Notes: a model not told the origin generated them from the letters alone. DNA of 34,895 nucleotides from Chloroflexota bacterium (GCA_021812735.1 JAKAMV010000011.1:1-34895), one strand, 5' to 3'; numbered from the stretch's first letter, positions 1 through 11,193 are shown. Made by a program: numbers and translations.

Positions 1-555
1 CGCGACGAGCGGGACCTCGTCGATGGTGAGGCCGGCGCCCTCGGCGTAGGTCTCGAGCGTGCGCCGGTAGTGCGGGTGGACGGCCCGCGACACGAGCAGC
101 CGCCCGCGCCCGGTGGCGCGGCACGTCATCAGCGCCGCCTCGGCCGTCGCGGCCCCGCCGTCGTAGTGCGAGGCCGAGACCACGTCCATGCCCGTGAGCT
201 CGGCGATCAGGCTCTGGTACTCGTAGATCGACTGGAGCGTCCCCTGGCTGACCTCGGGCTGGTACGGGGTGTAGGCCGTGTACCACTCGCCGCGGAGCAG
301 CATCTGGTCGACCGCGGCCGGCGTCCAGTGCCGGTACGCGCCCGCCCCCAGGAAGCAGGCGAGGTCGGTGCGGTTCCTCGCGGCCAGCTGCACGAGCCGC
401 GCCGTGAGCTCGAGCTCGGGCTCGGGCGGGTCGAGTCGGAGGGGCCCGGAGCGGAGCGCCTCCGGGATGTCGTCGAACAGCCGGTCGACGGAGTCGACGC
501 CGATGGCGTCGAGCATGCGCGCCCGGTCGTCCGCAGCGTGGGGACCGTACGGCAT
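1..555 (-). CDS. gcvPA: Glycine dehydrogenase (decarboxylating) subunit 1, P-protein N-terminal half; 3' end beyond window
   Basis: This is the N-terminal subunit of the PLP-dependent P-protein, which decarboxylates glycine and passes the aminomethyl group to lipoyl-GcvH. The first 185 codons are present; the rest lies left of base 1. The start ATG (555-553) opens with MPYGPHAADDRARML, and further on the family stretches NRTDLACFLGAGAY, TPYQPEVSQGTLQ, EYQS and SASHYDGATA-like residues are readable. The start lies 2 nt after the gcvH stop, so it is the last visible gene of the Nudix-gcvT-gcvH-gcvPA operon. The protein opens like split GcvPA rather than the long fused GcvP. That a gcvPB gene follows outside the window is an inference. 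Confidence 0.93.
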   Translation of the reverse strand, partial: MPYGPHAADDRARMLDAIGVDSVDRLFDDIPEALRSGPLRLDPPEPELELTARLVQLAARNRTDLACFLGAGAYRHWTPAAVDQMLLRGEWYTAYTPYQPEVSQGTLQSIYEYQSLIAELTGMDVVSASHYDGGAATAEAALMTCRATGRGRLLVSRAVHPHYRRTLETYAEGAGLTIDEVPLVA

Positions 556-557
556 GG

Positions 558-938
558 TCAGCCCTCGGCGGTCAGCTGCTCGTAGGCGGCGGCGTCGAGC
601 AGCGCGTCGAGCTGCCCGGCGTCGGCCACCTTGACGCGCAGCATCCATCCCTCGCCGTACGGGTCCGAGTTGACGAGCTCCGGCTGGCCGCCCAGCGCGT
701 CGTTGACGGCGACGACCTCGCCCGAGACCGGGGCGAACAGGTCCGAGACGGCCTTCACCGACTCGACCACGCCGAACGTCGCGTGCTGGCTGAGCGAGCG
801 CCCGACGGCGGGCAGCTCGACGAACACCACGTCGCCGAGCTGGTGCGCGGCGAACTCCGTGATGCCGACGACGGCCTCGTCGCCGTCGACGCGGACCCAC
901 TCGTGCTCCTTGGTGTAGCGCAGGTCTCCGGGGACCAT
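558..938 (-). CDS. gcvH: Glycine cleavage system H protein (lipoyl carrier)
   Basis: GcvH carries the aminomethyl intermediate on a lipoyl-lysine between the P, T and L proteins. The product has 126 residues, the usual family length. It starts [19 protein letters not shown] and has the lipoylation motif ESVKAVSD with Lys62 as the modified residue, followed by GEVVAVND and the C-terminal [10 protein letters not shown]. An SD-like GGAG lies about 9 nt before the ATG at 938. It is separated from gcvT by 89 nt and its stop is 2 nt from the gcvPA start, so co-transcription is likely. No glycine riboswitch was seen before it. Confidence 0.97.
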   Translation of the reverse strand: MVPGDLRYTKEHEWVRVDGDEAVVGITEFAAHQLGDVVFVELPAVGRSLSQHATFGVVESVKAVSDLFAPVSGEVVAVNDALGGQPELVNSDPYGEGWMLRVKVADAGQLDALLDAAAYEQLTAEG

Positions 939-1027
939 GAATCGGCTCCTCTGCGTGGTTGTGCCGCACGGCCCCGAGGGGCGCAGCGGTGCGCGGGGAC
1001 GGGCGGCGGCTGGATCGCGACCGGGGA

Positions 1028-2140
1028 TCAGGCCGGGCGCCTGTAGAAGGGGAGCGGCACGACCTCGGCTGCAACCGGGGCGCCGCGGATCTCGACTGCC
1101 AGCATCGTACCGGGTTCGGACTGGCCTGTAGCGACGTAGGCCATGGCGATGGCGGCGTTCAGCGTGGGCGACATGGTGCCCGAGGTGACCACGCCGGCGG
1201 GCGCGCCGTCCGCCAGCACGGGGTAGCCGTGGCGGGCGATCCCACGCTCGCGGAGGGTCAGGCCGACCAGCCGCCGCGAGGTGCCGTCGCGGGCGATCTT
1301 CTCGAGCGCCTGGCGCCCGGTGAACTGACCGGCCTTGCCCAGCTTGACCACCCGCCCGAGCCCCGCCTCGTACGGGTTGGTCGACCGGTCGAGCTCGTTG
1401 CCGTACAGCGGCATCCCCGCTTCGAGTCGCAGCGTGTCGCGGGCGCCGAGGCCCACCGGGACGAGCCCGCTCGACCGCCCGGCGTTGAACAGCGCGTCCC
1501 AGACGTCGTGGACGCGCGCCACGTCGGCGAACACCTCGAAGCCGTCCTCGCCCGTGTAGCCCGTGCGCGCGATCATCGCCGGCACCCCGGCGACCGAGCC
1601 CTCGGCGATGCCGTAGTAGCGGATGGCCCCGATGTCCACGTCCGCCAGCGGCCCCAGGATGTCGAGCGCCCGCGGGCCCTGCACGGCGACCAGGCCGGTG
1701 GCCAGCGACTGGTCGTCGAGCACCGCCCTGAAGCCCTCGAGACGGTGTGCGAGGGCGTCGGACACGGTCCGCGAGTTCGACGCGTTGGCGACCACCATGA
1801 ACCGCGTCTCGCCGAGGCGGTAGACGATCAGGTCGTCGATGATCCCGCCGTCCTCGGCGCAGATCATCGAGTAGTGGGCGCGGCCGACTGCGAGCGACTG
1901 GGGGTCCGTGACCAGCGCGGCGGCCAGCGCCGGCGCCGCCTCCGCGCCCTCCACCAGGAGCTCGCCCATGTGCGACAGATCGAACAGGCCGGCGGCCGAG
2001 CGGGTGGCGCGGTGCTCCTCGAGGATCCCCGCGTACTGGATGGGCATCAGCCAGCCGGCGAAGTCCACGATCTTGGCGCCCAGCGCCTCATGCCGGTCGA
2101 GGAGCGGCGAGGGCTGCGGCGCCGGGGGGGTCTGGGTCAT
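1028..2140 (-). CDS. gcvT: Glycine cleavage system T protein (aminomethyltransferase)
   Basis: GcvT moves the methylene group from aminomethyl-GcvH to tetrahydrofolate and releases ammonia. The product has 370 residues, typical for the family. It begins with the proline-rich [23 protein letters not shown], followed by the family stretches [37 protein letters not shown] and [18 protein letters not shown]. The ATG overlaps the stop of the upstream Nudix gene as ATGA (2137-2140), so the two genes are translationally coupled. It is the second clear gene of the gcv operon and ends 89 nt before gcvH. Confidence 0.97.
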   Translation of the reverse strand: MTQTPPAPQPSPLLDRHEALGAKIVDFAGWLMPIQYAGILEEHRATRSAAGLFDLSHMGELLVEGAEAAPALAAALVTDPQSLAVGRAHYSMICAEDGGIIDDLIVYRLGETRFMVVANASNSRTVSDALAHRLEGFRAVLDDQSLATGLVAVQGPRALDILGPLADVDIGAIRYYGIAEGSVAGVPAMIARTGYTGEDGFEVFADVARVHDVWDALFNAGRSSGLVPVGLGARDTLRLEAGMPLYGNELDRSTNPYEAGLGRVVKLGKAGQFTGRQALEKIARDGTSRRLVGLTLRERGIARHGYPVLADGAPAGVVTSGTMSPTLNAAIAMAYVATGQSEPGTMLAVEIRGAPVAAEVVPLPFYRRPA

Positions 2141-2619
2141 GCGTTCGGGATCTCCTGGATGGGGGCGGCGCCGGGGAATCGGCTCCCGGTCGCAGCGGCG
2201 CCGGCGCGGGCGACGAGCGACCGCTCGGTCTCGAAGGTCAGCAGACTCGAGGCGTCGTCGAAGCCGATCCAGCGCACCTCGTCGAACTCGTGGTCATGGC
2301 GCGCCAGGTCGCCACCCGTAGGCGCCATCAGGTAGTAGTGCACGGTCTTGTGGATCCGGGTCCGCCCCTGCACGAACGTGTAGTCGATCGAGTCGAAGGG
2401 GCGCACGATCTCGACCTCGAGGCCGGTCTCCTCGGTGACCTCGCGGGCGGCCGTCTCCTCGGTGGTCTCGCCGGGGATCGGGGTGCCTTTCGGGAGGGTC
2501 CAGGTGACCCCGTCCCGCTCGCGCCTGCGGCGGCCCACCACGAGCTGCGGCACACCCCCGTCGAACCGGATGACGATCCCGCCTGCGGAGGTGGCCGTCC
2601 CCTGCTTCAGCCGCGCCAC
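2137..2619 (-). CDS. Nudix hydrolase
   Basis: A Nudix hydrolase of about 160 residues that presumably cleaves a nucleoside diphosphate-linked substrate; the substrate cannot be read from the sequence. The Nudix box GX5EX7REVXEEXGL is complete (GTPIPGE...REVTEETGL), preceded by DGVTWTLPKG. The nearest possible start in frame is GTG at 2619 (VARLKQGTATSAG), with no strong SD. A small upstream ORF overlaps this start by 13 nt and could couple its translation. The stop overlaps the gcvT start (ATGA). Co-expression with glycine cleavage genes suggests a housekeeping role, but this is inference. Confidence 0.88.
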   Translation of the reverse strand: MARLKQGTATSAGGIVIRFDGGVPQLVVGRRRRERDGVTWTLPKGTPIPGETTEETAAREVTEETGLEVEIVRPFDSIDYTFVQGRTRIHKTVHYYLMAPTGGDLARHDHEFDEVRWIGFDDASSLLTFETERSLVARAGAAATGSRFPGAAPIQEIPNA

Positions 2620-2924
2620 GCCGAGGCCACGGAGGGGCGGCGCGGGCCGGCGCCACGGTCCGTGCGGGTCCAGGACATCGCCGCCGCTCGGCGAGGGCGC
2701 ACCAGGGCGACGGCGCGGTCCGCCTCGATCACGGCAGAGCGCCACGGAGCGCGGAGCTCCGTGAGCGGGCCCATCTCGGTCTGCCGGAGGACCGTGTGCC
2801 GCGACGGGGCGGGGGTGAACCGCGGGCCCGCACCGAGCCCGAGGCGCCGCTCGCGAGCCCTCGGCGTCTGGTGGACGTACCTCGCGGGCCATGCCCCGCG
2901 AAGGGCGGCGAGACTGTGCTGCAT
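2607..2924 (-). CDS. Possible leaderless hypothetical protein upstream of the Nudix gene
   Basis: A 105-residue Arg/Pro/Ala-rich reading frame (MQHSLAALRGAWPARYVHQ...) that I do not recognise. In its favour, a promoter-like TTGCGA-N16-TACGAT (2958-2931) puts the expected +1 on the A of its ATG at 2924, and its stop overlaps the Nudix GTG by 13 nt, as a coupled leader would. Against it, it has no recognisable domain and its composition could simply reflect GC-rich non-coding DNA. The alternative is a 300-nt 5' UTR or spacer. It fills the only sizeable gap between 2619 and 2942. Confidence 0.3.
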   Translation of the reverse strand: MQHSLAALRGAWPARYVHQTPRARERRLGLGAGPRFTPAPSRHTVLRQTEMGPLTELRAPWRSAVIEADRAVALVRPRRAAAMSWTRTDRGAGPRRPSVASAWRG

Positions 2925-2930
2925 GACCGC

Positions 2931-2958
2931 ATCGTACCGCGTCAGGAGCCCCTCGCAA
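2931..2958 (-). promoter_or_regulatory. Candidate sigma70-type promoter of the Nudix-gcv operon
   Basis: On the minus strand TTGCGA (2958-2953), a 16-nt spacer and TACGAT (2936-2931) match 4/6 and 4/6 consensus bases. The predicted start is near 2924, on an ATG. It overlaps the 3' end of the DUF2520 gene. Confidence 0.35.
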
Positions 2959-4048
2959 GTGCGGTCCGGAGGCGTTCTGTCGCTTCTGGTGACAGCGTGC
3001 CCCGCCTCGCCGCGATCTCGACGCCGCGGGCGAGCAGCGCCCGGTACACGGGCAGGGCGGCCGGCGCCGCGGAGGCCAGCGCCGCGAGGTGCCCGGCCAC
3101 CGTCCCGGCATCGCCGCGCGTGGCCGGGCCCGTCAGTGCGGCGTCGATGCCGAGCGCGGTCGCGTTGGCGATCGTCTGCTCCACGAGCGGCAGGTAGATG
3201 CGCAGGGCGCCCGCCTCGTCGAGGCCGAGCCCGGCGGCGACTTCCCGGATCGCGTCGAGCAGCGCCACCACACCGCCCGCCGAGAGGACTGCGGCGGCGT
3301 GGTAGGCCGCCTTGGTGCCCGGCGCGAGCCGGACCGGCGCGCCGCCGATCGCCTCGGCCATCTCGGCGAGGTGGGCCGCCAGGTCGTCGTCGCCCTCGAT
3401 CGCGATCGTCGCGCCGCGGAGCGCGGCCAGGGCACGGTCGAGGTCGGCGAAGGCGACGAGCGGGTGGAAGGCGCCCGCCTGCGTGCCGGCCGACAGCGCG
3501 GGCGCGAGGACCTCGGCGCCGAGCAGGCCGCTGGTGTGGACGATCGCCTGCCCCGCATACAGGCGCAGCGTGGCCGCCAGCTGGCCGATGACGTCGTCGG
3601 GGACCGTGAGGATGATCAGCTCCACGTCGTCCACCAGGGCGGTCGCCTCGGCGAACGCGCGGACGTTGGGGACGTGCTCGCGGAACCGGGCGCGGCGCCC
3701 TGCGTCCCTCGAGGCCACCGCCCCCACCGGCCAGCCCGCGCGCGACAGCGCCACGCCGAGGGCGAGGCCCACCGGACCGGCGCCGACGATCCCCACCACG
3801 GGCCGCTCCCCAGGCCCCGAGTGCGCGTGCGGATGGGTGTGGTCCGACGCGTGCTCGAGGTCGCCGTGGCGGTGCACGCCGCCCCGCGTGGGGTCGAGGT
3901 CGATCCCCTCGGCGGCCAACTCGTCGAAGGCGGCCTCGTGCTCCGCCATGCGCCGCTCTCGGGCGCGGCGCTCGGCCGCCTCCAGCTCGTCCCAGGCCCT
4001 CATCGTCCGCACCAGCGCCTGGTGCGTGCGCGGTACACTTCCACGCAT
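2942..4048 (-). CDS. Rossmann-like / DUF2520 domain protein with His-rich N-terminal extension
   Basis: A putative NAD(P)-dependent reductase-like protein. The Rossmann motif GIVGAGPVGLALGVAL lies at about residues 86-101, followed by LIILTVPDDVIGQLA and HTSGLLGAEVL. The C-terminal half (AGAFHPLVAF, KAAYHAAAVLSAGG, ALTGPATRGDAGTV) is the DUF2520 helical domain. Residues 17-80 form an extra N-terminal part: a charged helix and then seven histidines within residues 59-76. The start is uncertain. ATG 4048 gives 368 residues; ATG 4003 (MRAWDEL) gives 353 and would leave the inverted repeat at 4009-4025 outside the gene. It is divergent from acnA. The substrate is unknown. Confidence 0.88.
   Translation of the reverse strand: MRGSVPRTHQALVRTMRAWDELEAAERRARERRMAEHEAAFDELAAEGIDLDPTRGGVHRHGDLEHASDHTHPHAHSGPGERPVVGIVGAGPVGLALGVALSRAGWPVGAVASRDAGRRARFREHVPNVRAFAEATALVDDVELIILTVPDDVIGQLAATLRLYAGQAIVHTSGLLGAEVLAPALSAGTQAGAFHPLVAFADLDRALAALRGATIAIEGDDDLAAHLAEMAEAIGGAPVRLAPGTKAAYHAAAVLSAGGVVALLDAIREVAAGLGLDEAGALRIYLPLVEQTIANATALGIDAALTGPATRGDAGTVAGHLAALASAAPAALPVYRALLARGVEIAARRGTLSPEATERLRTALARGS
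4009..4025. repeat. Inverted repeat between the DUF2520 gene and acnA
   Basis: GCACCAG-CGC-CTGGTGC is a perfect 7-bp inverted repeat with a 3-nt centre. It lies just upstream of the alternative DUF2520 start at 4003 and within 105 bp of the divergent acnA start, so it could be an operator or a hairpin. No clear promoter for acnA could be placed beside it. Confidence 0.35.
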
Positions 4049-4113
4049 CGAGTGTAGCGAGCGGTTCGAGGGCGCACCCTCATCGCCCGGTCCCCATCAG
4101 CGGAGATCAGAGC

Positions 4114-6792
<2,679 letters not shown>

Positions 6793-6810
6793 GCGCCGCG
6801 CCGGACACGA

Positions 6811-6838
6811 CGAAGCCCCCCGGGACCGGGGGGCTTCG
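6811..6838 (+). terminator. Hairpin terminator after acnA
   Basis: A 12-bp GC-rich stem (CGAAGCCCCCCG pairing with CGGGGGGCTTCG) with a GGAC loop starts 18 nt after the acnA stop. There is no T-tract, as is common in very GC-rich genomes, so the stem strength is the only evidence. Confidence 0.65.
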
Positions 6839-7006
6839 CGCTGCGCGGGCCCAGCCCGACGGGGAGGAGGCCGTCGAGCGAGGCTTTCGATGCGTGCGAC
6901 GCGGCGTCGCCGGGGATTGTTACGCCGCTGTCTGAGAATTCCAGGCCCGTCCGCCGAACGGCCCCGGGGCGACGGGAGACACCGGCGGCAGGCCGTCAGA
7001 ATCACG

Positions 7007-7032
7007 CAGGCGGAGCCGCCGGGCTCCGCCTG
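7007..7032 (-). terminator. Hairpin downstream of tRNA-Val
   Basis: CAGGCGGAGC pairs with GCTCCGCCTG around a 6-nt loop, starting 15 nt past the encoded CCA of the minus-strand tRNA. There is no T-tract. It probably ends the tRNA transcript. The rest of the 6839-7047 spacer shows no gene. Confidence 0.5.
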
Positions 7033-7047
7033 GATGGACCGTCAGGA

Positions 7048-7124
7048 TGGTGGGCGATACTGGGCTCGAACCAGTGACCTCACGGATGTGAACCGTGCGC
7101 TCTGACCGACTGAGCTAATCGCCC
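7048..7124 (-). tRNA. tRNA-Val (anticodon CAC), CCA encoded
   Basis: The minus strand folds as a full cloverleaf: acceptor GGGCGAT/ATCGCCC, D-arm GCTC...GAGC, anticodon stem CACGG/CCGTG with loop TTCACAT (anticodon CAC at 7090-7088, reading GUG), T-arm CTGG-TTCGAGC-CCAG, discriminator A, and a CCA encoded at 7050-7048. It lies between acnA and yggU. Confidence 0.97.
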
Positions 7125-7144
7125 GTTTCCCCGAAGGGACTCGC

Positions 7145-7150
7145 ATTCTA
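7145..7150 (-). promoter_or_regulatory. Candidate -10 box of the tRNA-Val gene
   Basis: TAGAAT on the minus strand lies 20 nt before the tRNA 5' end. No convincing -35 element is visible. The same hexamer stands at the rnpB 5' end. Confidence 0.4.
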
Positions 7151-7201
7151 GCGCGAGTGCGCGATTCGATGAGGCGTCCGGGGCGGGCGTCTCGCGACCC
7201 G

Positions 7202-7492
7202 TCAGCGCCCCAGCCCGGGCCAGCGGCGCGCCACGGCCGCGCGGTCCAGCCCGTCCACCTCGACCACCTTGACGCGGCTCGACTCGCCCGAGGCCAGCCG
7301 GACGAACCCTCGCGGCACGCCCAGCTCGTCGGCCAGGAGGCGCAGCAGCGCCCGGTTCGCGGCGCCGTCCGCAGGCGGTGCCGCGACCCGCACCCGCAGC
7401 ACGCCCTCGACCACGCCGTCGACCCGGTCGGCACCGCCCCGCGGCGTGAGCCGGACCGGGATGCGCAGGGGCGAGCGATCGCCCGCCGTCAC
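7202..7492 (-). CDS. yggU: YggU / DUF167 family protein
   Basis: A 96-residue DUF167 protein of unknown biochemical role, very commonly encoded after yggT. It is recognised from IPVRLTPRGGADRVDG, LRVRVAAPPADGAANRALLRLLADELGVP and the closing SRVKVVEVDG. The start is GTG 7492, whose GTGA overlaps the yggT stop by 4 nt, so translation is coupled. It is the last gene of the division cluster and is followed by the tRNA in the same direction. Confidence 0.9.
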   Translation of the reverse strand: MTAGDRSPLRIPVRLTPRGGADRVDGVVEGVLRVRVAAPPADGAANRALLRLLADELGVPRGFVRLASGESSRVKVVEVDGLDRAAVARRWPGLGR

Positions 7493-7731
7493 AGCAGCAG
7501 CCGCCAGAGGAAGCCGAGGATCACGAGCACCAGCACCGCGGACGCGTCGAACGCGCCGGTGCTGGGCAGGCGGCGGCGGAGCGGGGCGAGGAGCGGCTCG
7601 GTCATGTCGATCACGAGCCTGGACGCCCGCCACCGATGCCCGGGGTCGGCGAAGGTGAGCAGGATCCGCGCCAGGACGAGCCCCCAGAGCAGCATGACGA
7701 AGACGCCGGCGAACAGCTGGGCTGGGCTCAC
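7489..7731 (-). CDS. yggT: YggT family membrane protein
   Basis: A roughly 80-residue integral membrane protein with two hydrophobic segments: FAGVFVMLLWGLVLARILLT near the N-terminus and AVLVLVILGFLWRLLL at the C-terminus. Between them is the YggT family pattern TEPLLAPLRRRLPSTGAFDAS. GTG 7731 is the likely start, 8 nt after the yggS stop, and its stop overlaps yggU. In many Gram-positive dcw clusters it stands after ftsZ, yggS and sepF; no sepF is seen here. Confidence 0.88.
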   Translation of the reverse strand: MSPAQLFAGVFVMLLWGLVLARILLTFADPGHRWRASRLVIDMTEPLLAPLRRRLPSTGAFDASAVLVLVILGFLWRLLL

Positions 7732-7739
7732 GGGCGGAC

Positions 7740-8423
7740 CTACCGGGCAGGGTCTGCCGCGGCCGGACGGGGACGCTCGCCGAACAGCGCGCGCCCGACG
7801 CGCACGATCGTGGCGCCCTCCTCCACCGCCACCTCGTAGTCGTCGCTCATGCCCATCGAGAGCGCCGGGCCGAGGCGCGGCTCGACCGCCCGCAGCCGTC
7901 CCGAGAGGACGCGCAGGGCGCGGAAGGTCGGGCGGGCCTCCTGCGCGGTGGGCACGAGGCGCCCGATCGTCATGAGCCCGTCGAGACGCAGGCCGCGCAG
8001 GCTCGCGAGGTGCGGCAGGGTCGCCTCGATGCCCGCCTCGTCGAAGCCCGATTTGGCCGGGTCGCCAGCCACGTTGACCTGGAGCAGCACGGGCAGCGGG
8101 CGCCCGGGCCGGAGGTCGCTCGAGACGCGGTCGAGGCGCTCCGCGAGCTCGAGCGACCCGACCGCCTCGAGCACGTCGAACAGCTCCACCGCGCGCCGCG
8201 CCTTGTTCGCCTGGAGGGGGCCGAGGAGGTGCCACTGGGCGCCCGCGACGTGCGGGATCTTGGCCGCCCCCTCCTGGACGCGGTTCTCCCCGAGCACGGT
8301 GAGGCCAGCGGCCACCGCGGCCCGGATCCGGTTCGGGGCGACGGTCTTGGACACGGCGACCAGCGTCACCCCGCCCGGGTCGCGCCCGGAGCGGCGCGCG
8401 GCCTCCGCGATCCGCTCCAGCAC
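7740..8423 (-). CDS. yggS: YggS / PLP homeostasis protein (COG0325)
   Basis: A single-domain alanine-racemase-fold PLP-binding protein involved in vitamin B6 homeostasis. Signatures are LVAVSKTV (PLP lysine, residue 26 from the start given), LGENRVQEGAAK, WHLLGPLQANKA, LLQVNVAGDPAKSGF, LDGLMTIGR and the C-terminal MGMSDDYEVAVEEGATIVRVGRALFG. The start is uncertain. GTG 8423 is the nearest standard codon but shortens the usual first helix. The frame remains open to ATC 8495, which has AAGGGG upstream and lies right at the ftsZ stop, giving a protein 24 residues longer. It follows ftsZ and precedes yggT. Confidence 0.92.
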   Translation of the reverse strand: MLERIAEAARRSGRDPGGVTLVAVSKTVAPNRIRAAVAAGLTVLGENRVQEGAAKIPHVAGAQWHLLGPLQANKARRAVELFDVLEAVGSLELAERLDRVSSDLRPGRPLPVLLQVNVAGDPAKSGFDEAGIEATLPHLASLRGLRLDGLMTIGRLVPTAQEARPTFRALRVLSGRLRAVEPRLGPALSMGMSDDYEVAVEEGATIVRVGRALFGERPRPAAADPAR

Positions 8424-8499
8424 CGCCTCGCGCGCGCGCCGGAACGCCTCGACCTCGTCGAGGTCGAGGGGCGCGGCGGGACCGTCGTGAGCGATGGGG

Positions 8500-9738
8500 T
8501 CAGCGCCCCTTGCGCAGGAAGCTCGGGATCTCGAGGTCGTCCGCGTCGTACGTGGGGGCGCGGCGCGGCGGCTCGGGCGCGGCCTGGCGCTCCTGGCGGG
8601 CCGGCACGCCGACCGCCTCCGGGCGGGCGCGGGACTCGGCCTCGGTGGCCGTGCGCTGGCGCTCGAGCTCCTCGAGGAAGTCGCGGGCCGGCACCGGGGC
8701 GCCGGCGGCAGCCGACGCACCCGACGAGCGCAGGCCCGAGGCCGTTCCGTGGCGCTCGGCGGCGGACCGCGAGATCTCGGCGCGGCGCCGCCCGTCGAAG
8801 CCCGTGGCGATGACGGTGATCATCACCTCGTCCCCGAGGCGCTCGTTGAAGCTGGTCCCGAAGATGATGTTCGCCTCCGGGTCGGCGGCGGCGCGGATCT
8901 CCTCGGCGGCCTCGGTGACCTCCCACAGGGTGAGGTTCGACGAGCCCGTGATGTTGAACAGGATCCCCTGCGCGCCCGCGATGTTGATCTCGAGCAGCGG
9001 GCTGGCGACCGCCTGGCGGGCCGCATCCAGGGCGCGGTTGTCGCCCGTCGCCCGGCCGATGCCCATCAGCGCCGAGCCGGCGTCCTTCATGATCGTCCGG
9101 ACGTCGGCGAAGTCGAGGTTGATCAGGCCGGGCACCGTGATGATGTCGCTGATGCCCGCGACGCCCTGGCGGAGCACGTCATCCACGACGCGGAATGCGT
9201 CCACGATGGACGTGTTCTTCTGGACGACGTCCCGCAAGCGGTCGTTGGGGATCGTGATCAGGGTGTCGACCTTGGCCTTGAGCTCCTCGGCCGACTTCTC
9301 CGCCACGAGCTTGCGGCGAGCGCCCTCGAAGCTGAACGGCTTGGTGACGACGCCGATGGTGAGGGCGCCCTGCTCCTTGGCGATCTCGGCCACGACCGGG
9401 GCCGCGCCCGACCCGGTGCCGCCGCCGAGGCCGGCAGTGATGAACACCATGTCGGAGTCCGCGATGGCGTCGGCGATCTTGTCGCGGTCCTCCTCGGCAG
9501 CGCGCTGGCCGATCGTGGAGTCGCCGCCCGCGCCGAGGCCTCGCGTGATCTTGTCGCCGATCCGGATCTTGTGCGGCGCGTCCGACTGCAGGAGGGCCTG
9601 GGCGTCCGTATTGCAGGCGATGAACTCGACGCCCATCATCTCGGCCCGGATCATCCGGTTGACGGCGTTGCTGCCGCCGCCGCCCACGCCGACGACGCGG
9701 ATGAGCGCGAAGTTCTCGGAATCGGATCGCAGCGGCAT
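8500..9738 (-). CDS. ftsZ: Cell division protein FtsZ
   Basis: A tubulin-like GTPase that polymerises into the Z ring. The 412-residue product starts at ATG 9738 with GGGAG about 7 nt upstream. An in-frame start at 9795 lacks such a site. It shows the G-loop [13 protein letters not shown], the tubulin signature [12 protein letters not shown] at about residues 103-114, and the synergy loop [11 protein letters not shown]. After a variable acidic/Arg-rich linker it ends in the conserved C-terminal peptide [11 protein letters not shown], which binds FtsA. A 171-nt spacer separates it from ftsA and holds a possible own promoter. Confidence 0.98.
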   Translation of the reverse strand: MPLRSDSENFALIRVVGVGGGGSNAVNRMIRAEMMGVEFIACNTDAQALLQSDAPHKIRIGDKITRGLGAGGDSTIGQRAAEEDRDKIADAIADSDMVFITAGLGGGTGSGAAPVVAEIAKEQGALTIGVVTKPFSFEGARRKLVAEKSAEELKAKVDTLITIPNDRLRDVVQKNTSIVDAFRVVDDVLRQGVAGISDIITVPGLINLDFADVRTIMKDAGSALMGIGRATGDNRALDAARQAVASPLLEINIAGAQGILFNITGSSNLTLWEVTEAAEEIRAAADPEANIIFGTSFNERLGDEVMITVIATGFDGRRRAEISRSAAERHGTASGLRSSGASAAAGAPVPARDFLEELERQRTATEAESRARPEAVGVPARQERQAAPEPPRRAPTYDADDLEIPSFLRKGR

Positions 9739-9853
9739 CGGAGCACTCCCGGCTGTTCGGCGAAGCTTGCGCCTTTGGTTCCAGTTCGGGCCCACCCCTG
9801 TGGCACCGGGCGCAACGGCTCGGGCTGCGACGGGCGCGTGCGGGCGTCTGCGG

Positions 9854-9859
9854 AGTATA
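9854..9859 (-). promoter_or_regulatory. Candidate -10 box of an ftsZ promoter
   Basis: TATACT (5/6 consensus) on the minus strand in the ftsA-ftsZ spacer predicts a start near 9847 and a 5' UTR of about 110 nt before ATG 9738. The -35 region is poor. Confidence 0.4.
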
Positions 9860-9909
9860 CGCGCGCGGCCACGTTCGCGGCCATCTCGCCCAGACGCGCT
9901 GCGGCGCGC

Positions 9910-11142
9910 CTACGGGAAGATGCTGCGGATCGCGTCCCGGATGCGGCCGAGGAGGCCGCCGCCCTCCTGCGACGACTCGTACTGGAGCGGCTCGCCGGCG
10001 GCGACCTGGTGCGCGCCCCAGCGGAGCAGCCCCACCGCCGTCGCGTACGACGGGTCCGAGATGGTGTCGGTCAGGCCGCCCATCCCGGTGGGCCCGGAGA
10101 CCCGGACCTGCATCTGCAGGACCTCCCGGCCCAGCTCCGCGGCGCCCGCCAGCTGCGATCCGCCGCCGGTGATGATCAGCCCGGCCGGGAGCATGCCCTG
10201 GCCGGCGCGCTTCATCTCCTCCTTGAGCAGCTCGTAGGTCTCGCGCATGCGCGCCTCGATGATCTGGGCGAGCTCGAGGCGGCTGACCGTGCGGCTTCCG
10301 TCGTCGCCCGGGTCGTTGACCGGGATGTCCTCGTCCTCGGCGTTGCGCAGGTCGCAGGTGCCGTGGCTGAGCTTGAGCTCCTCGGCGACCGGGAGGTGCG
10401 TCCGCAGCCCGATGGCGATGTCGTTGGTCACGTTGTTGCCGCCGACGGGCAGCACCGCGGTGTGGAACGGCGAGCCCTCGGAGAACATGGTGAGGTTGAT
10501 CGTGCCGGCCCCGATGTCGGCCACGGCCACGCCGTGCTCCTTCTCCGCCTCGATCAGCACGGCCTCGGCCGACGCCAGGCCGTTGACGACCAGCTCATCG
10601 ATCTTGACGCCGGCGAGCTGGACGCACTTGGTGAGGTTCTGGACCGCGGTCGCCGAGGCGGAGACGATGTGGGCCTCCACCTCGAGCCGCAGCGCGCTCA
10701 TGCCCAGCGGGTCCTTGACGCCCTCCTGCCCGTCCACGGTGAAGCCGCGGCGCTCCACGTGGAGCACGTCGCGGTTGGACGGGATGGAGACGGCGCGCGC
10801 GACCTCGATCGCGCGGTCGACGTCCGCCCGGGTCACCTCGCGATGGTGCGCGGTGACCGCCACCTGGCCCGTCGAGTTGAGGCTCTCGACGTGGGGCCCG
10901 CCCACGCCCACGAACGCCCGGTCGATCTTCCAGCCCGACAGCCGCTCGGCGCGCTCGACGGCGTCCGCGATGCTGCGCACGGTCTGGTCGATGTTGACGA
11001 TGGCGCCCTTCTTGAGGCCGGTGGCGGGCACGGTGCCGTGGCCCATGATCGTCAGGCGGCCGTCACGGCTGACCTCGCCGATGAGCGCCACCACCTTCGA
11101 CGTGCCGACGTCGATGCCGACCAGGACCGCTTCGCGTTCCAC
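9910..11142 (-). CDS. ftsA: Cell division protein FtsA
   Basis: An actin-like ATPase that tethers FtsZ to the membrane. The 410-residue product shows the phosphate-1 motif VGIDVGTSKVVALIGE, the 1C-domain segment DRAFVGVGGPHVES, the phosphate-2 motif VAVADIGAGTINLTMF and the adenosine motif GLIITGGGSQLAGA. It closes with the amphipathic membrane-targeting helix LLGRIRDAIRSIFP. The start codon is GTG at 11142, with AGAGG a few nt upstream. It follows sbp by 51 nt. Confidence 0.97.
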   Translation of the reverse strand: MEREAVLVGIDVGTSKVVALIGEVSRDGRLTIMGHGTVPATGLKKGAIVNIDQTVRSIADAVERAERLSGWKIDRAFVGVGGPHVESLNSTGQVAVTAHHREVTRADVDRAIEVARAVSIPSNRDVLHVERRGFTVDGQEGVKDPLGMSALRLEVEAHIVSASATAVQNLTKCVQLAGVKIDELVVNGLASAEAVLIEAEKEHGVAVADIGAGTINLTMFSEGSPFHTAVLPVGGNNVTNDIAIGLRTHLPVAEELKLSHGTCDLRNAEDEDIPVNDPGDDGSRTVSRLELAQIIEARMRETYELLKEEMKRAGQGMLPAGLIITGGGSQLAGAAELGREVLQMQVRVSGPTGMGGLTDTISDPSYATAVGLLRWGAHQVAAGEPLQYESSQEGGGLLGRIRDAIRSIFP

Positions 11143-11193
11143 GTGCCTCTGCTTCCCCTCGCTCGTTGGGGGCCCGGACCGCCGGGACCGATG

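Noticed and set aside
2620..2930. Glycine riboswitch before the gcv operon
   Set aside because: No conserved paired aptamer cores were recognised upstream of the Nudix, gcvT or gcvH genes.
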